Notes under the pieces: generated by a model
The model's input: only the letters and a program-made list of their open reading frames with translations
Told to the model about the DNA's origin: nothing
Database searches by the model: none
In this document: in pieces, positions 1-9,489 of the stretch
Position numbering within the stretch: the first letter of the stretch is position 1
Layout of the letters: each line of letters opens with the position of its first letter
Assembly: GCF_014197245.1 (NCBI RefSeq)
Contig: NZ_JACIFF010000004.1
Location: 315,548 to 379,547 of the forward strand
Source of the DNA: Neolewinella aquimaris
Lineage (GTDB): Bacteria; Bacteroidota; Bacteroidia; Chitinophagales; Saprospiraceae
Reading direction: 5' to 3'
Length of the DNA stretch: 64,000 bases
Position numbers and translations under genes: made by a program

Positions 1-329
1 GTTACCCCGTCAAGTTCGAACAGTACGCGACCCGGTTGTACCTGAGCGACCCAGTGGTCGAGTGCGCCCTTACCCTTACCCATACGCACTTCCAGCGGCT
101 TGCTGGTGATCGGCTTATCGGGAAAAATACGGATCCACACCTTACCCTCACGTTTCATATGACGGGTCATGGCGATACGCGCGGCTTCTATCTGCCGGTT
201 GGTAATCCGTCCGGCGTCCAGGCTCTTGAGTCCAAAACTTCCAAAGGAAACCAAGTTACCACGACCAGCAAGACCGGTGTTGCGACCTTTTTGCTGCTTG
301 CGGTATTTCGTTCTTTTCGGCTGTAACAT
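1..329 (-). CDS. rplP: 50S ribosomal protein L16 (partial, 3' end cut by window)
   Basis: L16 is a large-subunit protein near the peptidyl-transferase centre and the A-site tRNA. The reading frame starts [16 protein letters not shown] and continues with the family's [20 protein letters not shown] and [20 protein letters not shown] blocks. Only about 109 residues are inside the window, so the last quarter is missing. It is the last visible member of the S10 operon and lies downstream of rpsC after an unusually long 281-bp gap. That gap holds a promoter-like element and a hairpin, so rplP may be partly independently transcribed. The start is the ATG at 327-329, which fits the conserved N-terminus. 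Confidence 0.97.
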   Translation of the reverse strand, partial: MLQPKRTKYRKQQKGRNTGLAGRGNLVSFGSFGLKSLDAGRITNRQIEAARIAMTRHMKREGKVWIRIFPDKPITSKPLEVRMGKGKGALDHWVAQVQPGRVLFELDGV

Positions 330-364
330 GATGCAAAGTTTAAGAGGGCTCCCGTAGAGCGGGG

Positions 365-396
365 CAAAGGTACGCTTTTGCCCCGACATGGGAAAG
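365..396 (-). promoter_or_regulatory. Bacteroidota-type promoter ahead of rplP
   Basis: On the minus strand the -7 box reads TACCTTTG (365-372), a perfect TAnnTTTG. A TTT-containing -33 element (CTTT, 393-396) lies 20 nt upstream, the spacing used by the Bacteroidota primary sigma factor. It is about 36 bp upstream of the rplP start. The flanking GGGGCAAA and TTTGCCCC also form a short hairpin (361-384). The function is inferred from the consensus only. Confidence 0.6.
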
Positions 397-425
397 GATA
401 ACGCTCCTTTTATTCGGAGCAAAGT

Positions 426-472
426 AAAGCAAGGTAGCAATGGCGCTATCCGCCCAGTGCTACCCTGCTTTT
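426..472 (-). terminator. Terminator-like hairpin between rpsC and rplP
   Basis: AAAGCAAGGTAGCA (426-439) pairs with TGCTACCCTGCTTT (458-471), 13 of 14 positions, around an 18-nt loop. On the minus strand the stem ends in a T-rich stretch (TTGCTTTACTTT). On the plus strand it ends in TTTT. It could attenuate S10-operon transcription after rpsC, just before the promoter at 365-396, or act as an RNA-processing site. Confidence 0.5.
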
Positions 473-610
473 CGGGATTAGAAACCAGCGCAGAAGGCTA
501 TTCTGATGGTCTCCGGTTCGGTTGTTCTCGCCAGATGGCGGTTAAGTCGGCCGGTGTTCGTACGCATCCCGAGCTGGAAGGCGTACCGGCAGTAAAGCTT
601 CGGGTAGAGA

Positions 611-1372
611 CTAGCGACGACCGCCGCCCCCGCCACCACGGCGGTTGCCACCACGGCCACCCCGGTCGGATCCTCCGCGATCGCGACCACCACGGTCGTC
701 ACGGTCGCCCTTGGTTGCCAGGCCGGCGTTGGGGTTCAGGTCCCGCTTACCGAGTACCTCACCCTTACAGAGCCACACTTTGATGCCGATGCGTCCGTAG
801 ACCGTATGGGCTTCTTTGTGGGCGTAATCGATATCTGCCCGGAAGGTGTGTAGCGGTGTACGTCCTTCCTTGTACTCTTCGGTGCGGCTCATGTCCGATC
901 CGTTGAGGCGACCGGAGATGCGAATCTTGATTCCCTCGGCACCGGCCCGCATTGTCGAAGCGATACTGGTCTTGATGGCACGACGGTAGTTGATCCGGGC
1001 TTCGATCTGATTGGCTACGGATTCGGCTACGATGTTGGCGTCGAGCTCCGGCTTGCGGATCTCGATGATGTTGATCTGTACGTCCTTATCCGTCAGGCGA
1101 CGAAGTTCTTCACGGATCTGATCGATCTCCTTACCTCCCTTACCAATGATGATACCGGGGCGGGAAGTGTGAATGGTCAGGGTTACCCGCTTGAGGGTAC
1201 GCTCGATGATGATGCGAGCAATTCCACCCTTGTTGATACGAGTTTGGAGGTAGGTACGCAGCTTCTCGTCTTCGATGACGTTGGAGGCGTAGTCTTTATC
1301 GGCGAACCAGTTGCTGTCCCAGCCGCGAATGTAACCGAGTCGGTTACCAATTGGATTAGTCTTTTGACCCAT
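611..1372 (-). CDS. rpsC: 30S ribosomal protein S3
   Basis: S3 is a head protein of the small subunit that lines the mRNA entry channel. It begins [23 protein letters not shown]-type RNA-binding region with [17 protein letters not shown] follows at about residues 65-90, then the C-terminal S3 domain ([19 protein letters not shown]). The 253-aa length exceeds the usual 210-240 because of a tail of about 35 residues rich in Arg, Gly and Asp ([12 protein letters not shown], then poly-Gly and RR). It starts 6 bp after the rplV stop. Such RG-rich S3 tails occur in some Bacteroidota, and their role is not established. Confidence 0.98.
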   Translation of the reverse strand: MGQKTNPIGNRLGYIRGWDSNWFADKDYASNVIEDEKLRTYLQTRINKGGIARIIIERTLKRVTLTIHTSRPGIIIGKGGKEIDQIREELRRLTDKDVQINIIEIRKPELDANIVAESVANQIEARINYRRAIKTSIASTMRAGAEGIKIRISGRLNGSDMSRTEEYKEGRTPLHTFRADIDYAHKEAHTVYGRIGIKVWLCKGEVLGKRDLNPNAGLATKGDRDDRGGRDRGGSDRGGRGGNRRGGGGGGRR

Positions 1373-1378
1373 GGTTAG

Positions 1379-1777
1379 TTATGCTTGGACGGTTTCGGAT
1401 TCGGTTGCAGTGACACGTTCGCTCGGAAGCGGCGTCTTATTACTGACCTTGAGGGTGATGTGGCAGCTGTGCTTCCGGATACGGTGTGCACGACCGTGGG
1501 GTGCCGGACGGAACCGCTTGATCTGGGCACCGGAATCGGCGAAGGCCTCGCTGATGAAAAGATCGTACTCGTCGGCACTTTCCAGACCGTCGGTCTTAAA
1601 CTCCCAGTTGGCGACGGCCGAAAGAAGGTTCTTCTTCAACCAGATAGCCGCTTCCTGCTTGCTGTACTCGAGGATGCCGAGCGCCTCCCCTACCCGCTTT
1701 CCGCGGATCAGGTCGACGACGAGCCGCATCTTACGGACCGACATCGGAATGCTATTTAAACTTGCTGTTGCTTCCAT
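1379..1777 (-). CDS. rplV: 50S ribosomal protein L22
   Basis: L22 lines the nascent-peptide exit tunnel. The 132-aa frame begins MEATASLNSIPMSVRKMRLV, contains DLIRGKRVGEALGILEYSKQ, and carries the conserved tunnel-loop region KRFRPAPHGRAHRIRKHSCH near residue 100. It has a short extra C-terminal tail (TPLPSERVTATESETVQA). It lies between rpsS (110 bp upstream) and rpsC (6 bp downstream), as in the canonical S10 operon. Confidence 0.97.
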   Translation of the reverse strand: MEATASLNSIPMSVRKMRLVVDLIRGKRVGEALGILEYSKQEAAIWLKKNLLSAVANWEFKTDGLESADEYDLFISEAFADSGAQIKRFRPAPHGRAHRIRKHSCHITLKVSNKTPLPSERVTATESETVQA

Positions 1778-1887
1778 TATATTGGATAAAATTATGAGGG
1801 AACGGGTTAGTAAGCCGGGCCACGGGGGGCGAGGACCTACTCTTCCTTCACTCGGATTGTGTTGTGATCGTCCCTGCGAACGACCAA

Positions 1888-2154
1888 TTACTTCTTCTTG
1901 CCACCGTGTCCGCGGAACGAACGGGTAGGAGCAAACTCACCGAGCTTGTGACCGACCATGTTCTCCGTGACGTACACGGGTACGTGCGTCTTGCCGTTGT
2001 GTACGGCGATGGTTAGACCTACCATGTCGGGAACGATCATGGAAGCGCGTGACCAGGTTTTGATCATGCTCTTGCGGCCGCCTTCCTGCGATTTAACGAT
2101 CTTGTCGTAAAGCTTGTGGAAAACGTAGGGTCCTTTCTTAAGCGAACGTGCCAT
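1888..2154 (-). CDS. rpsS: 30S ribosomal protein S19
   Basis: S19 is in the head of the small subunit and contacts S13 and the inter-subunit bridge. The 88-aa product begins [19 protein letters not shown] and has the conserved [20 protein letters not shown] and [17 protein letters not shown] blocks. It ends in GGKKK. It is separated from rplB by 3 bp, which indicates co-transcription. Confidence 0.98.
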   Translation of the reverse strand: MARSLKKGPYVFHKLYDKIVKSQEGGRKSMIKTWSRASMIVPDMVGLTIAVHNGKTHVPVYVTENMVGHKLGEFAPTRSFRGHGGKKK

Positions 2155-2157
2155 AGT

Positions 2158-2994
2158 TTATTTCTTGTTCTTGGTCTTGCGACGGCTGATGATCATTTTG
2201 TTGCTGGCCTTATTCACGTTACGGGTCTTCTGGCCTTTTGCCATAATACCGGTGCGTGAACGGGGGTGTCCGCCGGAGGCGCGACCCTCACCACCACCCA
2301 TGGGGTGATCGACGGGGTTCATTGCCACACCACGAACGCGGGGGCGGCGACCGAGCCAACGCTTGCGACCCGCTTTTCCGGCGACCGTAAGGGCGTGATC
2401 CGGATTCGAGGTGGCACCGATTACGGCACGGCAGGTTTTTAAGATACGACGAACTTCACCGCTGGGCAACTTAACCGATACGAATCGGCCCTCCTTACCC
2501 ATCAGTACGCCGTTGGTTCCGGCGGAACGCGCTAGCGCGGCACCCTTACCGGGCTGCAGTTCGATGGAGTGGATCTGCGAACCGAGGGGCACATCGCCCA
2601 GCAGCATGCAGTTCCCGACGTCCGGCGTAGCATCAGCACCGCTGACGATGGTATCGCCTACGGTAAGTCCCTGGGGAGCAATGATGTAACGCTTCTCCCC
2701 ATCGGTGTACTCCACCAGGGCGATGAATGCGGTACGGTTGGGGTCGTACTCGATGGTCTTGACCTCGGCGCGGATTCCGTCCTTCTCGCGGCGGAAATCG
2801 ACGACGCGGTAGCGGCGCTTGTGACCACCACCACGCTGGCGGACGGTCATCTTACCGGTCTTGTTACGGCCACCCGTACGCTTCACGGGGGCCAGCAGGC
2901 TCTTCTCCGGCTTATCGCCCGTCAGTTCGGTAAACTTGTTACCTACGTGAAAGCGAGATCCGGCGGAAACCGGCTTAAACTTCTTAATTGGCAT
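2158..2994 (-). CDS. rplB: 50S ribosomal protein L2
   Basis: L2 is a primary 23S rRNA-binding protein needed for subunit association and peptidyl transfer. The 278-aa frame begins [18 protein letters not shown]. It has the N-terminal OB-fold with [20 protein letters not shown] (about residues 52-71), the central [19 protein letters not shown], and the C-terminal [20 protein letters not shown] loop that carries the functionally important His. The length is normal. The gene lies between rplW and rpsS. Confidence 0.98.
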   Translation of the reverse strand: MPIKKFKPVSAGSRFHVGNKFTELTGDKPEKSLLAPVKRTGGRNKTGKMTVRQRGGGHKRRYRVVDFRREKDGIRAEVKTIEYDPNRTAFIALVEYTDGEKRYIIAPQGLTVGDTIVSGADATPDVGNCMLLGDVPLGSQIHSIELQPGKGAALARSAGTNGVLMGKEGRFVSVKLPSGEVRRILKTCRAVIGATSNPDHALTVAGKAGRKRWLGRRPRVRGVAMNPVDHPMGGGEGRASGGHPRSRTGIMAKGQKTRNVNKASNKMIISRRKTKNKK

Positions 2995-3083
2995 TATTGC
3001 ACTGGTTGTCCGGTAAATCTCGGAGCATAAAGACGTTAGCCCAGATCGACCCTGGCCCGCTGCTCCCCACTTACCAGGGTTCT

Positions 3084-3380
3084 TTAAATTTCGTTATACA
3101 GGTCGAGGGTATCTCCTTCGATCAGGGTAATGATGGCCTTTTTGAAGCCAGCTACCCGACCGCGGATCACGCCCGACTTGGTCGATCTGTTTTTGCTCTT
3201 GCTCGGCATGTTCATCGTATTTACACTATCTACGGTTACGCCGTAGCGTGCTTCGATGGCATTGCGAACTTCGATCTTGTTGGCAGTCTTGTTCACCACG
3301 AAGGTGTACTGCGTCTTGTTTTCACTGAGTAGCTCGGCCTTTTCCGAAACTACCGACTTGATGAGGATTGTCTTAGCCAT
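3084..3380 (-). CDS. rplW: 50S ribosomal protein L23
   Basis: L23 sits at the exit of the peptide tunnel and is the docking site for trigger factor and SRP. I take the ATG at 3378-3380 ([18 protein letters not shown]) as the start, giving 98 aa, the family length. An upstream in-frame extension would reach further into rplD without family support. The conserved [20 protein letters not shown] and [10 protein letters not shown] blocks are present. It overlaps the end of rplD by 8 bp, which suggests translational coupling. Confidence 0.96.
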   Translation of the reverse strand: MAKTILIKSVVSEKAELLSENKTQYTFVVNKTANKIEVRNAIEARYGVTVDSVNTMNMPSKSKNRSTKSGVIRGRVAGFKKAIITLIEGDTLDLYNEI

Positions 3381-4026
3381 TGGTCGTTGTGGTTTCGTGG
3401 GCAGCGAACTGCTCCTTAAGTTTTTCAATTGCTCCTTCGGCGATCAGCACCGTACCGGCACGCATCACTTCGTAGGTATTTAAAGCACCGGCGCTAACGA
3501 TGGTGCTGTTGGGCAGGTTGCGTCCGCTACGGAAGACGTTTGCGTCGTTCTCCGCGGTGATCAGCAGAACCTTTCCTTCGTTGGCCTTCACTGCATCGAG
3601 GAAGCTCACGAAGTCCTTGGTCTTGGGCGCGTCGAACTTGAGGTCCTCTACGAGCATGATCTTACCGGCAGTCGCCTTGGCGGACAGGGCAGATGCACGG
3701 GCGGAAAGCTTGACCTTCTTATTGAGCTTGATGCTGTAGGTACGGGGGCGGGGACCGAAGATCCGTCCACCACTACGGAAAAGCGGGTTCTTGATGTCAC
3801 CTTTCCGTGATCCACCGGTACCCTTCTGCTTATGCAGTTTTTTGGTTGAACCGGCGATCTCGCCGCGTTCCTTGGCCTTGTGCGTACCCTGGCGCTGAGC
3901 GGCGAGGTAAGACTTTACGGCGAGATAAACGGCGTGCTCGTTGGGCTCTACGCCGAAGATGTTGTCGGGCAGTTCTACTTCGCGGCCTGTTTCGGCACCC
4001 GTTGCGCTATGAACTTGTAGTTTCAT
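3373..4026 (-). CDS. rplD: 50S ribosomal protein L4
   Basis: L4 binds 23S rRNA and projects a loop into the exit tunnel; in other bacteria it also regulates its own operon. The 217-aa frame begins MKLQVHSATGAETGREVELP. It has the basic tunnel loop (GSTKKLHKQKGTGGSRKGDI, FGPRPRTYSIKLNKKVK) at about residues 60-115 and the C-terminal VLLITAENDANVFRSGRNLP block. It lies 27 bp downstream of rplC and overlaps rplW by 8 bp. Confidence 0.97.
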   Translation of the reverse strand: MKLQVHSATGAETGREVELPDNIFGVEPNEHAVYLAVKSYLAAQRQGTHKAKERGEIAGSTKKLHKQKGTGGSRKGDIKNPLFRSGGRIFGPRPRTYSIKLNKKVKLSARASALSAKATAGKIMLVEDLKFDAPKTKDFVSFLDAVKANEGKVLLITAENDANVFRSGRNLPNSTIVSAGALNTYEVMRAGTVLIAEGAIEKLKEQFAAHETTTTNG

Positions 4027-4053
4027 TTCTATTTATTTTAGTGGCGGGGCGCC

Positions 4054-4674
4054 TTACTTGTGAAGAATTACGGTTCCACCCTTGGGGCCGGGAACGGCAC
4101 CCTTAACGAGGATCAGGTTGCGCTCGGGAAATACGCGGAGAACACGAAGGTTCTTTACGGTCACCCGTCCGCCGCCGTCGCGACCGGCCATCCGCATGCC
4201 CTTAAATACACGGGCGGGGTAGCTGGCGGCACCGATCGAACCCGGGGCACGCTGGCGGTTGTGCTGACCGTGGGTAGCATCGTTCACACCCTTAAAGTTG
4301 TGACGCTTTACTACGCCCTGAAAGCCCTTGCCTTTACTGGTACCTACTGCGGCGCAGAGGTCACCTTCGACGAATACTTCGTCAACGGTCACCGTATCAC
4401 CCAGGGCCTTGGCCAGGTTCATATCGCGGAACTCGATCACGTCGGTCTTGGGACCTACGCCCGCCGCTTTGAAGTGGCCGACCAACTGGCGGCTGCTGCT
4501 CTTCTCTTTTTTCTCACCGTAGGCGAGCTGAAGGGCGTTATATTGATCCGTATCGTCGGTCTTGACCTGGGTAACCACACAGGGACCGGCCTCAATGACC
4601 GTACAGGCCACGTTACGACCTGCGTCGTCGAAGATGGAGGTCATCCCGACTTTTTTACCAATTATACCGTTCAT
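4054..4674 (-). CDS. rplC: 50S ribosomal protein L3
   Basis: L3 is one of the first proteins bound to 23S rRNA. Its extension reaches towards the peptidyl-transferase centre. The 206-aa frame begins [20 protein letters not shown] and carries [15 protein letters not shown] with the following [20 protein letters not shown] and [20 protein letters not shown] blocks. It follows rpsJ after a 138-bp spacer that contains a small hairpin (GGGCTCCGGCCC on the minus strand near 4780), the largest spacer in the upstream half of the operon. Confidence 0.98.
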   Translation of the reverse strand: MNGIIGKKVGMTSIFDDAGRNVACTVIEAGPCVVTQVKTDDTDQYNALQLAYGEKKEKSSSRQLVGHFKAAGVGPKTDVIEFRDMNLAKALGDTVTVDEVFVEGDLCAAVGTSKGKGFQGVVKRHNFKGVNDATHGQHNRQRAPGSIGAASYPARVFKGMRMAGRDGGGRVTVKNLRVLRVFPERNLILVKGAVPGPKGGTVILHK

Positions 4675-4812
4675 GGGTCTAAATTTTTCCGCCTTCCCCT
4701 TTATTGGAGAGCGGGCGGTATGCCCCCGATTCGCTGTGAATGGGAGCAGTTAATCAATAGATGTAACCTAGTGGGCCGGAGCCCAAAACCAATGTCAGAC
4801 GACAATAGTGTA

Positions 4813-5121
4813 CTAGGTCAGCTTCACCTGAATGTCTACCCCACTAGGTAGCTCCAGCTTCGCCAGGGCGTCAACCGTCTTCTGGTTGGGGGTATAAATT
4901 TCGATGAGGCGCTTGTGGGTGCGCAACTGAAACTGCTCCCGGGATTTCTTATTTACGTGCGGCGAGCGCAGAACGGTGTAAATATCTTTCTCGGTGGGCA
5001 GCGGAATCGGACCGGTTACGATGGCCCCACTGTTTTTGACGGTCTTGACGATCTTCTCGGTGGACTTGTCCACCAGGTTATGATCGTAAGAACGCAGCTT
5101 AATGCGAATTTTCTGATTCAT
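4813..5121 (-). CDS. rpsJ: 30S ribosomal protein S10
   Basis: S10 is a head protein of the small subunit that also acts as NusE in transcription antitermination. The 102-aa product begins [20 protein letters not shown] and has [20 protein letters not shown] and [20 protein letters not shown]. It lies downstream of fusA, separated by a 92-bp spacer with a perfect 13-bp hairpin. Confidence 0.98.
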   Translation of the reverse strand: MNQKIRIKLRSYDHNLVDKSTEKIVKTVKNSGAIVTGPIPLPTEKDIYTVLRSPHVNKKSREQFQLRTHKRLIEIYTPNQKTVDALAKLELPSGVDIQVKLT

Positions 5122-5145
5122 GCCAGATTTGATTTCAAGGATGGA

Positions 5146-5175
5146 GGATCGGAGGAGGTTGGCCTCCTCCGATCC
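5146..5175 (-). repeat. Perfect 13-bp hairpin between fusA and rpsJ
   Basis: GGATCGGAGGAGG (5146-5158) and CCTCCTCCGATCC (5163-5175) form a perfect 13-bp stem with a 4-nt loop. There is no U-run on the minus strand, so it is not a standard intrinsic terminator. It could be an RNA-processing or stabilising structure between the fusA and rpsJ coding regions. Confidence 0.65.
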
Positions 5176-5213
5176 AGGATGCCGCCGGCGTTCCGACAGC
5201 GGGTTGTACTAAT

Positions 5214-7346
5214 TTAAGCTTCGCCGCGGGCCTTGGCGATGATCTCCTTCGCTACGCCCGAGGGAGCCTCGTTGTAGTGGCTGAAGGTCATGCTGGAGCT
5301 GGCGCGTCCGGAAGTGATCGTGCGGAGGTCGGTTACGTAGCCAAACATTTCGCTCAGCGGCACGTCGGCGGTGATCTTCACTGCTCCACCGGCAACCGGG
5401 TTCTGTCCCTTAGGCAGGCCACGGCGACGGTTGAGGTCACCGATCACGTTACCGGTGTATTCCTCCGGCGTAGTGATGACCACGTTCATGATCGGTTCGA
5501 GCAACTTGGGCTGAGCCTGGTTGGCGGCAGCCTTGAAGCCTTCCTTCGCACAAAGCTCGAAGGCGATGGGCTTGGAGTCGACCGAGTGCATCGCACCGTC
5601 AAACACCCGCACCTTCATGCTGTCGATGTTGTAGCCGGCCAGAACGCCGTTCTTCATCATCGACTTGAATCCGTCGCGGATGGGCTTCTGGTAGTTCTTA
5701 TCGATGGATCCACCGACGATGTCCCATACAAACTGCAGGTTCTCCTTACCGCTCTTGAAGTCTTCGCTCTCCAGGAATTCCTCGTCGGCGGGGCCGAGAT
5801 CGAAGCTCATGTCAGCAAACAGACCGGAACCACCCGACTGCTTCTTGAGCCGCTCGCGGTGAGTAACGGTGTTGAAGAGGGCCTCTTTGTAGTTCACCTG
5901 GGGTGCACCTACGTTGGCCTCGACTTTGAACTCGCGCTTAAGGCGATCGACGATGATCTCGAGGTGAAGCTCGCCCATACCGCTAATGACGGTCTGGTTG
6001 GTGTCTTCGTCGTACTTGACCTGGAAGGTCGGGTCCTCTTCGGCAAGCTTACCGAGGGCCATACCGAGCTTATCGATGTCCTTCTGCGTCTTGGGCTCTA
6101 CGGCAACTCCGATAACGGGATCGGGGAAGACCATGGATTCCAGTACGATGGGATTGCTCTCGTCGCACAGGGTATCACCGGTACGGATGTCTTTGAATCC
6201 AACGGCTGCGGCGATGTCGCCCGCTTCCACCTTGCTGATGCTTTCCTGCTTGTTGGCGTGCATCTGGTAAAGACGGGAAATGCGCTCCTTGTTACCGCTG
6301 CGGGTATTCTTGACGTAAGATCCTGCATCCAGGCGACCGGAGTACACCCGCATGAAGGCGAGGCGACCTACGAAGGGGTCCGTAGCAATCTTGAAGGCCA
6401 GTGCGGCGAAGGGCTCGTCAACCGAAGCCTTGCGCTCGAGTATCTTCTCCTCATCGTCGGGATCGGTTCCTTTGATCGGGGGAACGTCCATCGGGCTGGG
6501 CAGGTAAGCACAAACCGCATCGAGTACGGCCTGAACTCCCTTGTTCTTGAAGGCGGAACCGCACATCATGGGTACGAAGGCCGCATCCATAACGGCGTCG
6601 CGAACGGCCTTACGGACCTCCTCTACGCTGATGCTTTCCGGATCCTCGAAGTACTTCTCTAGCAGGCTTTCGTCGTATTCGGCAACGGCTTCGAGGAGTT
6701 TCTCGCGCCATTCGTTCACGGTGTCGACGAGGTCTTCGGGGGTGTCGATGACTTCGAAAGTCATGCCCTGGTCTTCCTCGTTCCACACGATGGCCTGCAT
6801 GGTGATCAGGTCGACCACGCCCTTAAAGCGCTCCTCGGCACCGATGGGCACCTGCAGGGGGATCGACTTGGAACCGAGCTTCTCTTCGACATCCTTTACG
6901 ACGCTGAAGAAGTCGGCACCCGAGCGGTCCATCTTATTGACGAATCCGATCCGGGGTACTTTATAATTATTGGCCAGGCGCCAGTTCGTTTCCGACTGGG
7001 GCTCTACACCCGAAACAGCACAGAACAGAAAGACCAGACCGTCGAGTACGCGGAGCGAGCGGTTCACCTCAACGGTGAAATCCACGTGACCCGGAGTATC
7101 GATGATGTTGAATACGTAAGACTCGTCCTTCCACTTCCAGTTGGTGTGGGTAGCTGCCGAGGTAATCGTAATGCCCCGCTCCTGCTCCTGCTCCATCCAG
7201 TCCATGGTAGCCGCTCCATCGTGAACTTCACCGATTTTGTGGGAGATGCCAGTATAGTAAAGGATACGCTCGGTGGTGGTCGTCTTGCCCGCATCAATGT
7301 GGGCGGCGATACCGATGTTCCTGGTGTATTTAAGATCCGTAGCCAT
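5214..7346 (-). CDS. fusA: Elongation factor G
   Basis: EF-G is the cytosolic GTPase that drives translocation of tRNA and mRNA on the ribosome. The 710-aa frame has the G1 loop [19 protein letters not shown] near the N-terminus, G3 DTPGHVDF, G4 NKMD, domain II, and the domain III-V blocks up to [19 protein letters not shown] and [15 protein letters not shown]. The length is normal. It lies between rpsG and rpsJ as in the str operon. The start ATG at 7344-7346 precedes the conserved [15 protein letters not shown]. Confidence 0.98.
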   Translation of the reverse strand: MATDLKYTRNIGIAAHIDAGKTTTTERILYYTGISHKIGEVHDGAATMDWMEQEQERGITITSAATHTNWKWKDESYVFNIIDTPGHVDFTVEVNRSLRVLDGLVFLFCAVSGVEPQSETNWRLANNYKVPRIGFVNKMDRSGADFFSVVKDVEEKLGSKSIPLQVPIGAEERFKGVVDLITMQAIVWNEEDQGMTFEVIDTPEDLVDTVNEWREKLLEAVAEYDESLLEKYFEDPESISVEEVRKAVRDAVMDAAFVPMMCGSAFKNKGVQAVLDAVCAYLPSPMDVPPIKGTDPDDEEKILERKASVDEPFAALAFKIATDPFVGRLAFMRVYSGRLDAGSYVKNTRSGNKERISRLYQMHANKQESISKVEAGDIAAAVGFKDIRTGDTLCDESNPIVLESMVFPDPVIGVAVEPKTQKDIDKLGMALGKLAEEDPTFQVKYDEDTNQTVISGMGELHLEIIVDRLKREFKVEANVGAPQVNYKEALFNTVTHRERLKKQSGGSGLFADMSFDLGPADEEFLESEDFKSGKENLQFVWDIVGGSIDKNYQKPIRDGFKSMMKNGVLAGYNIDSMKVRVFDGAMHSVDSKPIAFELCAKEGFKAAANQAQPKLLEPIMNVVITTPEEYTGNVIGDLNRRRGLPKGQNPVAGGAVKITADVPLSEMFGYVTDLRTITSGRASSSMTFSHYNEAPSGVAKEIIAKARGEA

Positions 7347-7356
7347 GGCTTGGAAT

Positions 7357-7383
7357 ATTTGAAATTTGAAATTTGAAATTGAA
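7357..7383. repeat. AT-rich TTTGAAA tandem repeat in the rpsG-fusA spacer
   Basis: Three consecutive 7-bp units (ATTTGAA) fill most of the 49-bp gap between the rpsG stop and the fusA start. A similar AATTTAC heptamer repeat is found in the tolC leader at about 18,900. Nothing else is seen in this gap. Confidence 0.6.
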
Positions 7384-7395
7384 GACGTTCAATTT

Positions 7396-7872
7396 CTACC
7401 GTCCATAATGGGCGAAAGCACGGTTGGATTCGGCCATCTTGTGGGTCTCTTCCTTCCGCTTTACGGCCAGGCCTTCGTTGCGGCTGGCGGCGAGGAGTTC
7501 GGCGGCGAGCTTCTCGGCAAATCCCTTGCCACTGCGCTGACGGGCAAAGCGGACCAGCCACTTCATACCGATTGACATCTTCCGCTTTCCGCGGATCTCC
7601 GTGGGGATCTGGAAGGTCGCGCCACCGATGCGGCGGCTGCGTACCTCTACCTGGGGCATTGCGTTGTTGATCGCACGCTTCCACACTTCGTACTCGTCGA
7701 TCTCCTCACTGGAGACGCGTTCCTTGATGATGTCCATGGCGTCGTAGAAGACAGCAAAGGCCGTACTCTTCTTACCGGAATACATCAGGTTGTTGACGAA
7801 TTGGGTCACGAGGGTATCGCCGAAGCGAGGGTCCGGAGTGACGATCCGGAGTTTTGGTTTTCTTTTACGCAT
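7396..7872 (-). CDS. rpsG: 30S ribosomal protein S7
   Basis: S7 nucleates assembly of the 30S head and contacts E-site tRNA. The 158-aa product begins MRKRKPKLRIVTPDPRFGDT, then has FVNNLMYSGKKSTAFAVFYD and the RRIGGATFQIPTEI region, with FAHYGR at the end. It lies 35 bp downstream of rpsL and is probably co-transcribed with it. Confidence 0.98.
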   Translation of the reverse strand: MRKRKPKLRIVTPDPRFGDTLVTQFVNNLMYSGKKSTAFAVFYDAMDIIKERVSSEEIDEYEVWKRAINNAMPQVEVRSRRIGGATFQIPTEIRGKRKMSIGMKWLVRFARQRSGKGFAEKLAAELLAASRNEGLAVKRKEETHKMAESNRAFAHYGR

Positions 7873-7907
7873 TGTTCAGCGGTTTCTTTGGTGAAACGTA
7901 AATCGGA

Positions 7908-8282
7908 TTATTTCTTAGGGCGCTTGGCACCGTACTTGGAACGGGCCTGCTTACGGTTGGCAACGCCGGCCGTATCCAGGGCTCCACGCACGATGGTGTA
8001 GCGTACACCGGGAAGGTCCTTTACACGACCGCCGCGGATCAGCACGATGCTGTGTTCCTGGAGGTTGTGTCCTTCACCGGGGATGTAAGCGATCACCTCG
8101 ATACCGTTGGTAAGACGCACTTTAGCCACCTTCCGCAGGGCGGAGTTTGGCTTCTTGGGCGTAGTGGTATACACGCGGGTACACACGCCACGCTTCTGCG
8201 GACAGGCATCCAGGGCGCGAGACTTGCTCGACTCTACGATCTGCTTGCGGCCCTTCCGCACTAATTGATTAATTGTAGGCAT
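7908..8282 (-). CDS. rpsL: 30S ribosomal protein S12
   Basis: S12 is at the decoding centre and sets accuracy and streptomycin response. The 124-aa frame begins [20 protein letters not shown] and has the conserved [20 protein letters not shown] and [20 protein letters not shown] blocks. Lys is at the position usually mutated in resistant strains (TPKKPNS), so it looks like the sensitive type. It is the first gene of the operon and is preceded by a promoter-like box at 8347-8354. Confidence 0.98.
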   Translation of the reverse strand: MPTINQLVRKGRKQIVESSKSRALDACPQKRGVCTRVYTTTPKKPNSALRKVAKVRLTNGIEVIAYIPGEGHNLQEHSIVLIRGGRVKDLPGVRYTIVRGALDTAGVANRKQARSKYGAKRPKK

Positions 8283-8346
8283 ACGTTTTCTTTGCTTTAC
8301 GAACGCTTTTTAAATACCAGAGGCCTACCTCCTGAAAAAGCGAGCA

Positions 8347-8354
8347 CAAAGGTA
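8347..8354 (-). promoter_or_regulatory. Likely -7 box of the str/S10 operon promoter
   Basis: TACCTTTG on the minus strand matches the Bacteroidota -7 consensus and lies 65 bp upstream of the rpsL start. No convincing TTTG -33 element is seen at the right distance. The 212-bp region 8283-8494 between rpsL and ftsY holds this box and no gene. Confidence 0.5.
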
Positions 8355-8494
8355 CCCTTTTCTTTTGGGAAATCCTAGCCTTAGGTAAAGTGTATACAAA
8401 TTTTGCGGCGGCGCGCGGGTGCAGGGCAATTAGGAAGAGCAATGCATCACTCCTCCATCGACCTAGCTGCGTATCCAAAATCCTCCCCCCCCTC

Positions 8495-9457
8495 TCAAAA
8501 CGTCTCCCCAAACAGGCTGTCCACGAACGCCCGTTTGTTAAAGATCTGTAGGTGGTCGATGGCTTCCCCCACTCCAATGTAGCGGATGGGTACCTGGAAT
8601 TGGTCCGTGATTCCGATGGCTACCCCGCCCTTAGCGGTACCGTCGAGTTTCGTGAGCGCCAGGGCGTTGACCTCCGTAGCTTCGGTAAAGGCCTTCGCTT
8701 GCTCGATGGCATTCTGTCCGGTAGTGGCGTCGAGCACGAGCAGGACCTGGTGGGGCGCACCGGGCATCGCTTTAGTCACGGAGCGCTTGATCTTGGAGAG
8801 CTCCTTCATCAGGTTGAACTTGGTGTGGAGCCGTCCGGCGGTGTCGATGATGGCTACGTCGCAATTGTTGGTCTGGGCGTACTTGACCGTTTCGTAGGCC
8901 ACGGCGGCGGGATCGGTATTCATGCCCTTTGAGTAGAAGTCGCAGCCCACGCGCTCCGCCCAGATGCCGAGCTGATCGACGGCGGCGGCGCGGAAGGTAT
9001 CGGCGGCTCCGAGCACCACCTTATGTCCCCGATTCTGGTACTGCTTGGCCAATTTACCGATGGTGGTGGTTTTCCCAACTCCATTTACGCCGACGACAAG
9101 GATCACGGCCGGCCGCTCGGTAGTGGGCAGGATGTAGTCGTCGATCTCTTGGTCGTTCTGCTCGGCCAGGAGGTTTACGATCTCATCGCGCAGGATTTCG
9201 TTGAGCTCGCCGGTATTGAGGTAACGGTCTTCGGCTACCCGGGCCTCGATGCGCTCGATGATTTTGATGGTGGTGTCGAGGCCCACGTCGCTGGAGATCA
9301 GTACGGTTTCCAGTTCGTCGAGCACTTCTTCGTCTACCCGGTCCTTGCCGGCTACGGCCCGGCCGATCTTATTGAAGAAGCCCTGTTTGGTCTTCTCCAG
9401 CCCCTTATCTAGGTCTTCCTTCTTCTCGGGGGTAAAAAACTTCTTAAAGAAACTCAT
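8495..9457 (-). CDS. ftsY: Signal recognition particle receptor FtsY
   Basis: FtsY is the membrane-associated SRP receptor GTPase that delivers ribosome-nascent-chain complexes to SecYEG. The 320-aa frame has a short N domain (starting MSFFKKFFTPEKKEDLD) without the long acidic A domain of enterobacteria. The G-domain P-loop is GVNGVGKTTTIGKLAKQY (about residues 123-140), followed by DTAGRLHTKFNLMKEL, TKLDGTAKGG and the C-terminal IRYIGVGEAIDHLQIFN. It starts 32 bp after the HAD-like gene on the same strand. Confidence 0.97.
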   Translation of the reverse strand: MSFFKKFFTPEKKEDLDKGLEKTKQGFFNKIGRAVAGKDRVDEEVLDELETVLISSDVGLDTTIKIIERIEARVAEDRYLNTGELNEILRDEIVNLLAEQNDQEIDDYILPTTERPAVILVVGVNGVGKTTTIGKLAKQYQNRGHKVVLGAADTFRAAAVDQLGIWAERVGCDFYSKGMNTDPAAVAYETVKYAQTNNCDVAIIDTAGRLHTKFNLMKELSKIKRSVTKAMPGAPHQVLLVLDATTGQNAIEQAKAFTEATEVNALALTKLDGTAKGGVAIGITDQFQVPIRYIGVGEAIDHLQIFNKRAFVDSLFGETF

Positions 9458-9489
9458 ACTGCGACAAATTGAGGCCGCGAAGGTAAGGC

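Noticed and set aside
5277-6662. 461-codon open frame on the plus strand over fusA
   Set aside because: It is antisense to the conserved EF-G gene and its translation has no recognisable domain; such mirror frames are common in GC-rich genes.
8269-8577. 102-codon minus frame between rpsL and ftsY
   Set aside because: It overlaps the rpsL promoter region and the end of ftsY and shows no conserved pattern.
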